Assembly (NCBI GenBank): GCA_037127255.1
Contig: JBANSL010000005.1
Coordinates: forward strand, 84,961,160-85,025,159
Length of the DNA stretch: 64,000 bases
Reading direction: 5' to 3'
Origin: Persicaria tinctoria
Taxonomy: Eukaryota; Streptophyta; Magnoliopsida; Caryophyllales; Polygonaceae
Made by a program: the position numbers and the translations under genes. Every line of letters starts with the position of its first letter. Within the stretch, counting starts at the first letter, position 1. The notes under the pieces were generated by a model. The model worked only from the letters and a program-made list of their open reading frames with translations. It was not told the origin of the DNA and did no database searches. Below are positions 55,640-64,000 of this stretch, piece by piece.

Positions 55640-58600
55640 TTACAGGTTTCCCATGCAGATATATTTCATCTAGCAACAAGAAGATGAGAGTAAGGTAGAC
55701 TTGTTAGACATTCGGTACGAACAATTTCATGACACAGGTTACAGCAGTTGTCATTGTGCCATAAAATACTTCAAAATCATAAGGTTATTAAGGGAGAGTG
55801 CATCACATACTTCAACGAAATCATCAATCCCATACTTGGAACCTTCTCGTCCAAGACCAGACTGTTTGAAGCCACCAAAGGGAACCACCTGCACTTCAAC
55901 AAATCGTTTGTTACTAAAAGTTCTTTCATACCCTCATCCCTTGGTTTCTTTAAGAGATACAAACCTCTGAAGAGACCAGTCCCTCATTAAGACCAATTAC
56001 TCCATATTCAAGAGCTTCAGTGACCCGCCACGAACGCTGCATGTTTGTTGTATAAACATAAGCAGCCAACCCTACATATAAACACAAACACCAACATCAG
56101 GGTCTTCAATCTTGGGTTCAGTACTTCAATTTATCTTCATAACATCATACAGTTTATGTCAATTTACAACATCTGTGTAGTTCCATAAATTGCAAGCCTG
56201 AATAGCCATTAGATCAATCAACTATAAAACACTTCTTAAAACATAGTCCAATATAAGGCATTCCTACCCAACACATAATAATACTCCTGCAATTGATTAA
56301 AACCTTGCATGAGTCGTAATGACTGCTACAGTAATAAACAGGAAAGACAAATGCATTTTCTGAGATCTGGATACAGAAATTAACAGCTCAAGCAAGATGT
56401 TAATGTCGCTGACTGGATCAATTACACTCCCTATCCCTAAGGTTGAAATATATAGCATGCTGTAGAATATTGATAGGTTCTGTCAAAGAAGATAATAGAT
56501 AATAAGAAGAACCTGCATCAGTGTCATTTGCCAATTCAATTACTTCCTCCTCAGTTTTGAATCTCAGAAGGGCTGCAACTGGTCCAAAAATTTCACCCCT
56601 GCAACAATGTTCGAAATTAGATGCAGAATTTGAAAAGCAAAAAGTAAAATCTATATCTGTTATGACTTATGAGTCAGATTTGTAGCCAGAGAGACAGATA
56701 AAATTAAAGAGAAATATTGAATTTTCTCCCTCCCGGCTCCCGCTCTCCCGAAACTAATCACAACATCAATATACTCCGTGTAATAGAATGCTTATATAAA
56801 CTAAAGTAGTTCCTCTACGATCTATGATGAAAATAATAGTCCACATGATAAGGCCTTGTGAACCATCTGAACAAATTTACCTAGCAATTATATTTACTTC
56901 AAATTTTATTACTAAGAGATAATCCTTGTCTTAGTAGCTACCAATCTACCATCTCAATTTCGTACTATGGCTATAGCATGCCTCTCACTCTCAATAGGAT
57001 AATGCTTCAAGCTAAGATCATATATAATTCGCAAAAAAAAAGAGAGGGGGAGGGGGGAGACTTGATATAGTTCCTGCTCAATCTAGAAATGAGAAAACCA
57101 TTGGAAGGGCAGTACCTGGTAATAATCATATCTTTGGTGACATCGGTAATAACAGTTGCCTCATAGAATGTCAATCCAAGCTTGTGCCTTTTACCCCCAA
57201 CAAGAACATTTGCTCCCTTCAGAAATAAAAAATTTGGAAATTCAGCAGAATTGAAATAAACAAGTACATTTACAGGGGAAAAAAAATTGTCATGCAACAC
57301 ATTGGCACATGGAATTATGAAAGATGCCCACTATTTGCAAGCGGATAACAGATTTTATACAAGTCTGTCTGAGGTAAAGATGCCTCCTTTTCCTTTTTTG
57401 AGTACGAGGAGAAGAGGAAGAATTTACCCGTGGCAGGTTCCAGAAATTTTAAAGGTAATAATAAACTTTCTAAATACCAAATGCCAATATATATCAGTAT
57501 ATATCACTTTGAAACTCAAGGGACAGACCTTTGAAGTGGCATCTTCCACAAATGTTTCAACCTGTCAAGAACAATCATGCTAAATTAATGAGAAATATGT
57601 ATGAAAATATCATAACAATGTTTTAAAATGTTGGGGAGTTCAACCCACCTTGTTAAGAGCAGCTTGATTTATGAGTGGACCCTGTAACACAAAAGTCACC
57701 ACGTTAGCAAAAGTGGACAAATTTAGCATGATTTACATTAGCATATCATCTCAGGGTAAAAATTACCCAAAAGTGAAATGCTGAAATATATAATATAAGT
57801 GATGTCATAAAGTACAATGCATATGCATAAATTGAAACAAGGCTATGAGAGTCCAAAAAATGTTGAATTTTGCAGGGAGTCGTATTGAACAGTACCAGGG
57901 AAATGCCTTCACCAAATCCATCACCTACTTGAAGCTTCTGGACAGCATTTGAGAAGGCTTTAGCAAATTTGTCATAAATTCCTGCACTTAGAAACAGATA
58001 TGTGATAAGCCATTGGGACGAATAGTTTGATATCAAAAAGGGATCTCCAGGGGTGAGGAGCTTTAAGGACAAACAGAAAGGTCTAGTACATAAATAAAGT
58101 GAGCTCATAAAAAAATTAAAATAAAAACTGACTGAAAAGTAAAAAGGTTCTAATCCTGAAGTATAAAATTCATATTTTTTACAAAATGATACTGTTAAAA
58201 GGAACTTGGATGAAAAAAAGAAAAAGGTGGAAGCAGTTGACTCTGTAAGTGAAAACACATTCAGTAAAATAAGCAACAGTGAAACAATTTCTTGAAAAGC
58301 CATAACACAGATACAAACAGAGTAATCAGTGATTCAGTGTCCAAAAATTTTATTTTTAAAAAAAATAATTGGACCACGTCTTGCTCCACATACAAAATAT
58401 GTTACACATTGATAAATCCTAAAGTGAGATAGTGACAAGGATTTTTTTTTAGTATCCACTATAGTGTACGACATGTCCTTTGATCAATAAAACGTACTTT
58501 CATTCTTTTCCAGGTAAGTGGTCAACTTGTAATCCTAGGATGATATTTGAAAGCCTTAACGGTTAAGAAAGAGAAAATTCCACTTTCTAGCAAGTTTCCC

Positions 58601-61600
58601 CCTTTGTCTGTTAGCAATTCTGGTGCTCTATAGATCTATATAGGGTCCCTTTTAATCGGATTCCATAATGATGAATGACCAGAAAGAATCTCCTCAAAGA
58701 GCCAGTCACTCAATGCAAAAATATGAAGGATAGAAGTCAACAGTTACAGCAAAAAGAGCATGAATTGAGGTAAACGTCATCCATACCATCTTGAACATAA
58801 ATTCTGTTTGCGCAAATACATGTTTGTCCAGTGTTACGAAACTTGGCTGCCATCTGCAAACAGAGACAAAACAAAGAGAAAATAGTATCACTAAATCCAT
58901 ATGAACCCAACCAGAAGCAGAGAATGCATTGGGGAGAAACAACACTGTACGACACTGCAATGGTTATGATGAATTCAAATTTGAAGCCGTGATTTTAAGA
59001 TATATGTGTATATATATATAAATAATATTATTTGCAGCAGCAATGGATTCCGGTGGAAGATCATTGCTGTCCATAAAAATGATGCACATTCAGGACATGA
59101 CAAACAAAGTGTGCAGATGAATTTGTTTTTGGAAATCCAAATATATCATTCATTTGGATGAAGTGCTAAAATTGGGGTGAGTCTCAAACTTAAGCAACAA
59201 AAAGTAGAAGTGAATTCTCATACTTGTGCATAAAAAATCAAGATCCGTGACTTTATTGTGCACACAACGTGGAAATTTAATGAAGAAAAACTGAAGGGGT
59301 ATTTTCTACTTCAGTGACTTACAACTCCTTTTACTGCCACATCCAAACTTGCATCGTCAAATACTATACAGGGTGCATTGCCACCAAGTTCCAATGAAAC
59401 CTAATGACACAATTGGCAATTGTTAGCAGAAAGTTCAGAGACCACCATAAAATCGCAGACACATATGTATATGCATGACAAATTATCAACACCTTTTTTA
59501 CAGTATCAGCAGCTCCTCTCATCAAAATCTTTCCAACTGCAGTCGACCCTGTAAATGTAACTTTCCTCACCTGAAAAAATGTCAGTGTGGTCAATTATTC
59601 ATTTCTAGTACCAGGTCATGTATCTAACCCTACACCATAAGAAAGCTGGCGGATTCTGAATGAAGCTAAAAACTGGCTATAATATGCCAAACTTATTGTT
59701 GAGGAAAGGATAGCCAAGCTAGAAGGTCATAGCACAGATTAACAAGTCCAGTTCAGATAGAAAAATGCAATGCTATATATGGAAAGTGCATACCTGGGTA
59801 CTGGATAGCAAGCAGGCACCAATTTCTGAAGGAACACCCATAACGACATTCACGACACCCTAAATGTGAAAAATAGATGATTATAATAATATTTAAAAAA
59901 ACAAAGATTATGAAGCAGCAAGACAAGGAATACCCTTCAATGAAAAAATTTACGCCTATTGCAAATTGAGAACTATCAATGTGACTGCATAATTTAAAGA
60001 AGAAAATACACCCAAGGGGAGCGTAGCCTGAAATTACACATGACTTATACTAGCTTTAAATAGCTTCTACAAAGAGAACATTTACCGGAGGTATTCCAGC
60101 TTTAAGAGCGAGTGCAGCTGCTGCTAAAGCTGACAAGGGAGTAAACTCCGATGGTTTAATAACTATGGTGCAACCACTTGCCAAAGCAGGACCAAGCTGA
60201 AAGAGAAAATAAATAGATAAGGGTTCTTGTAGAAAGCGAATTCATCAAAGTATGTATAACATTTTAACTATGGCAAAACATGAACAATACAGTTCAGTTT
60301 TGACATACCTTCCTCGTAATCATTGCCAATGGGAAGTTCCATGGGGTGATTGCAGCAACAACTCCGACAGGCTACAAAAAATCAATCACACAAGTTGTGT
60401 TAGCTGTGTAAGATATTTTGGCGAATAACAGATGAAGACATCTCAAAGAATGTAACTGGCACTTGTAAACAGAACATATAGTCAACAGGAGTTATGAACT
60501 ATCCTGCACAAGATTTCTTTCACCTAAACTTAAAAGCATAACCGGGTTCATGAGCTTCATTATGTTCTCAAGAAGACTATATACAGTTTCTTTCAAGGAT
60601 ATGATGTATCTGACACATGGACAATCCTTCAATTGAGCATTCATGGACATATATCCTTTTAAATTTTGATTTAGATAAATGATCTCTTCGTTATTCATTT
60701 CTTACATCATAAAAGGTAGAAGGAGATGGACTTAGTCATAGTGAGAAACAGACATTCTCCTTACCTGTTTCACTACAAACAACTTACGACCAGGTACTGG
60801 GGTTGGGATTATATCCCCATAAATACGTTTTGCCTCCTCCGCAAAGAATTCCAGATAGCTAGCTCCATATGTAACCTGCAATTAAATATTATAATCAGTG
60901 AATGCTGAATATAGTGTAATGCTCTAGACTCTTGACGTGTGATTGAAGAAACGGAAAATAACCTCCCCAATTGCATCGTTTAGAGGTTTCCCTTGCTCTA
61001 GTGTTATAATCTGGGCGAGCTCCTCTCTGTGAGCCATCAATAGATCAAACCTGAAAGCTCAATCCATGAAGCAGATCAATACTAAAGTAAATCTTCATAT
61101 GCATAAGAGTCATCATATTTTTTTTTTAAATGAGAGAAGCTTTCTACTTTTGCAAAGTAATGGTGAAGTAGTGACTTCCAAACATTCAAAGATGACAGTT
61201 TACATTAAACTTCTTTTACACAACACAGCTATACTAAAATGACAGTGGATACAAATCATGTTCATGACAAAATGATGCTCCAGGGTTATTGTGAAAATAA
61301 GCTTGATATATTGTAATTTTGTCACAAGTTTTGACAGTACTGAAGTTCCAATTCACATAAGACATCTTTAAAGCAGTATAGAACCACTCATAGGAGAAGG
61401 GTGTACCATTTGCGCATGTATTTGCTCCTCTCAGCTGCTGTAAGTCTGCTCCAAGCTGGAACATAATTTTTGAATAAATGCATCAGATATTAGTTATTCA
61501 AGCTAAGACGTGATTCAAAATTTCAAAGTATGTAGTTCAGGTGAACTTGCGAAATCATAGATTTTGATGCCAACAACTCTGTATTTTACAAAAAAACTGA

Positions 61601-63340
61601 AGGATAGTACAGTTTGAAATCAGGTGGCATCTGTCTTTTTACATATGGATATTGAATTAAAAGAGAAACAGGACAAAGCATAATAATGAAACAAATTTTT
61701 TTGAATTGCATACATTTGAATGCTTCATATGATGATGCAATTGCATCATTTGTCTCGCGTGCACCCATGCAAGGCACAATTGCTATAACTTCACCAGTGG
61801 CAGGATTTCGCACCTGTAATCACATGTAGATATTTTTCAGTGAGCTATATCAACAATATAACAAAAAACAAAGGCAAGGTTGACCAATTATCAAGTTCTT
61901 AGATCAATAAAGGAATGGAAGCAAGCTTATAAAGCAAAATAAAAGATCTTCTCACAATCTCACATGCGTCAAATATGACAATTTGAACAAGATCACGAGT
62001 GGGAATCTCGAATATGCTAGATGCAGTTAAAAGGGGTAGCACTAATAAAAATTGCAGATCAGATCTTCACAAAACTTTAAATAAGCAAACATAAAATCCT
62101 TGTTCCTGCATCAAGGGAAACTTCATTCAGATTTTCCTATTTCTGGAACAACCAATCATTTTCCTGCATATGGTAAATGTTCAGTGGGAAAAAAGTCATT
62201 CCCGTATAACTCTAATATTCCTTTTTTCACTTGCTTGGAATAAATAGAGTGAGATTTACATCTAATGAATTGCAAATCGAAAGCATGGACACACGAGCAT
62301 AGAGATGTACTTGTAATTCATAGTAAAGTTCATGCACATAGACACAAAGTGAGACCTAAAATAGGTGACCACAATTAATTACTGCAAGATCACTCTAAGG
62401 AGCATATCAATGACAGTACCTCTAGAGTCTTCCCATCATATGCATCAATCCATTTCCCGCCAATAAGGCCTTGTGTTCTCAGTAAACCAGAAGATCTGAG
62501 GCGATATAGAACCGTTCTGGAATCCACACTCACCTAACATAGTGAAAAATCGCAGGTAAGATACATGCTCATAGTTAGGAAAAACGGGAACTAGCTAGCT
62601 GGGGATAGATTCACTTCAATAACTTTGCACATTTAAAACATCTTCCAAAAGAGCTTCCAAAAGATCAGGATCTAAATGCTAATGTCTTAATAATGTACAC
62701 TAAATTAGCCACCAAATTATAGAATGCATCTGATCTTAAACAATAAAACTTGAACAAAAATAAACACAGATAAAGAGAAACTGAACCTGAACGTGTGCTA
62801 GCGACATGGCTTCCGAACACTGCAATCTCCAAAAGAACAAATTCAAATGATAAGAGAAACAGAATCGAAGAAAGAAAGAGGGAGAAAACAAAATTCAGAG
62901 AAATGAGGGACGAGGTATAAAAAAAAACTCTCAGTAAACAATGAAATTTATAGAAACGGCAATCATTAAGGAAACGATCACAAATGGATAGCCGGGAGAA
63001 ACTAACCCCAAATCCTCAATCACACAATAATTGAGGAGAGAGAAAGATGGAGATTTAGAGAGGAATTCGAATTTCCAATGACAGTTCAGTGATTGGATCC
63101 ATGTTCAACTACGCTTAATTTATAGAACTGGAGAGAGAGGGAGAGAGAGGAAGTGGGAAATTAACAGTTTAGGGGGTGGAGAGAGAAATAGGGATTTACC
63201 ATTGGAGCGGGTAGTAAAAGACAGGAAAGGTGCGGGGTACATGGAAGGAACGTGGATAGGTAGCGACAGAGGCAGAGCAATTTCGTGGGCTCGCGAGTAC
63301 AGCCATTGATAAGCGAGGTTCGATGTGACCTCTCCTCCAT
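55640..63340 (-). CDS. ALDH5F1: Succinate-semialdehyde dehydrogenase, mitochondrial (ALDH5F1)
   Basis: Twenty-one exons join in phase to 550 residues (first exon 63340-63200, last 55669-55640; Arabidopsis SSADH has 528). The enzyme oxidises succinate semialdehyde to succinate with NAD+, the last step of the GABA shunt, in the mitochondrial matrix. Visible marks: [18 protein letters not shown] near the mature N-terminus, TPWNFP (Asn224), VIKPSE (Lys247), FTGSTAVG, the general-base Glu322 in LELGG, and nucleophile Cys356 in [10 protein letters not shown] second Cys two residues on corresponds to the redox-sensitive pair described in human SSADH. The motif usually written EEIFGPV reads GEIFGPV and keeps the conserved Glu. 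The first 47 residues are Arg- and Leu-rich with few acids, as in a transit peptide. A shorter start at MSLAHVQ (62807) is possible. Confidence 0.95.
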
Positions 63341-64000
63341 ACCCCTTAGCTTGATATGCTCTCTTCAATATCAAGATTCACATTCACCCTCACCCCTCTC
63401 CCTCTCTAATTATGGTGGACCGTGGACCTGTTGGCATGCCCACCCGGGCCCCCCTCGGCCCCCCCGCTTTGCGCCTATTAATTATGCTTTTATCCTTTTA
63501 TAATCATTAAGGGGGACCAATAATGACAATTTTCTTTGCATATCACGTGATTGATTTTATTTATGAAATTCCGGTTGGTGCTCCTAAAATTTTGACTAAT
63601 TGAATAGTGCTACTAAGATTTTTCAGGCATCAGTGTTTTCTTTTTCTTGAATTTGGTAGAAAAAAAGTGTTTTCTCGAACGTATAGGTACTACTCACACC
63701 TCTTTTTCGATTGAGTTATTTTGAAATGGTTTTTTTTGGCATCAATGTTTTCATTTTCTCGTAAATAAAAGTAACTTTTATTTTTTAACATTGCACAAAA
63801 TCACCCTTTACTTTTAAATTGAATATAATTATCTATATTTTTGTCAAAGAAACAACACAAAAGCTCACTCATGGTTAAAATTAAACAAAATCACCCATTA
63901 TTTTAAAAAGTTCAATAGAAAACCAATATTTTTACAATCCCATAACATATCAATTAGGGAGGAAATTTGTTGCTTAATCAATATCTGATTCTCGCATTAT
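63341..64000. other. Upstream region of the SSADH gene
   Basis: No TATA box in a fitting position. A C-rich patch (CCCACCCGGGCCCCCCTCGG, about 63440-63460) and CTCTCC pyrimidine repeats at 63393-63407 lie within 130 bp of the start codon, as in TATA-less plant promoters. Beyond 63500 it is AT-rich with no gene seen to the window end. Confidence 0.4.

Overview
This window is nuclear DNA of a flowering plant, most likely a eudicot. The evidence is multi-exon GT-AG genes with short exons, AT-rich spacers, and a dense layer of plant transposon families (Ty1/copia, Ty3/gypsy, TRIM, CACTA, hAT, Mutator-like foldback, Stowaway, Tourist, tRNA-derived SINE-like pieces). I could not fix the species. 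Four host genes splice cleanly in frame by hand: a Gnk2-domain cysteine-rich secretory protein (20.4-23.5 kb, +), an F-box protein of the Arabidopsis At3g61730 (RMF) type (42.9-45.3 kb, +), a WSD-type wax ester synthase/diacylglycerol acyltransferase (47.4-51.4 kb, -) and mitochondrial succinate-semialdehyde dehydrogenase, ALDH5F1/SSADH (55.6-63.3 kb, -).

Region by region. 0-10 kb is a nested repeat cluster. It holds a hairpin MITE with a perfect 9-bp target duplication, two decayed copies of an F-box-associated gene, a minus-strand copia remnant interrupted by an internally deleted gypsy derivative, a CACTA terminus, a Stowaway MITE, and a TRIM element with both LTRs, PBS and PPT visible. 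11.3-16.6 kb is one young copia retrotransposon (264-bp LTRs with six differences by eye) whose gag-pol has four nonsense codons and a frameshift. 18.2-19.9 kb is a 5'-truncated copia of another family, flanked by a direct repeat of about 26 bp. The Gnk2 gene follows; its 2.1-kb intron is filled with MITE sequence. From 23.8 kb to about 30.6 kb lies a CACTA (En/Spm) transposon with a recognisable terminus, subterminal repeats, a seven-exon TNPA-like (Transposase_24) gene with three nonsense codons, and TNPD-side fragments (DUF4216, DUF4218). Its far end is replaced by other insertions.

31-37 kb carries a Ulp1/C48 protease fragment, two more members of the F-box-associated family, a hAT element with an 8-bp duplication, an unrecognised proline-rich first exon, and a 644-bp foldback element with a 9-bp duplication. 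38-41.5 kb is structurally unusual. A PEK/GCN2-like kinase C-lobe pseudogene, with a nonsense codon and HQD in place of HRD, is cut off exactly at a G-tract. That tract opens a threefold tandem array of promoter + 5' leader + start codon, in which the homologous G-tracts measure 14, 17 and 23.

42.9-63.3 kb is the gene-rich, comparatively clean half. The three genes there look functional and independent: protein turnover, neutral lipid/wax ester synthesis, and the GABA shunt. Introns and spacers carry small insertions (Tourist MITE, SINE-like sequence, and a duplicated block whose first copy is an empty site for insertions in the second). I found no CRISPR array, rRNA, intact tRNA or bacterial-type system. 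The most interesting material is in the repeat architecture, not in a new gene system.
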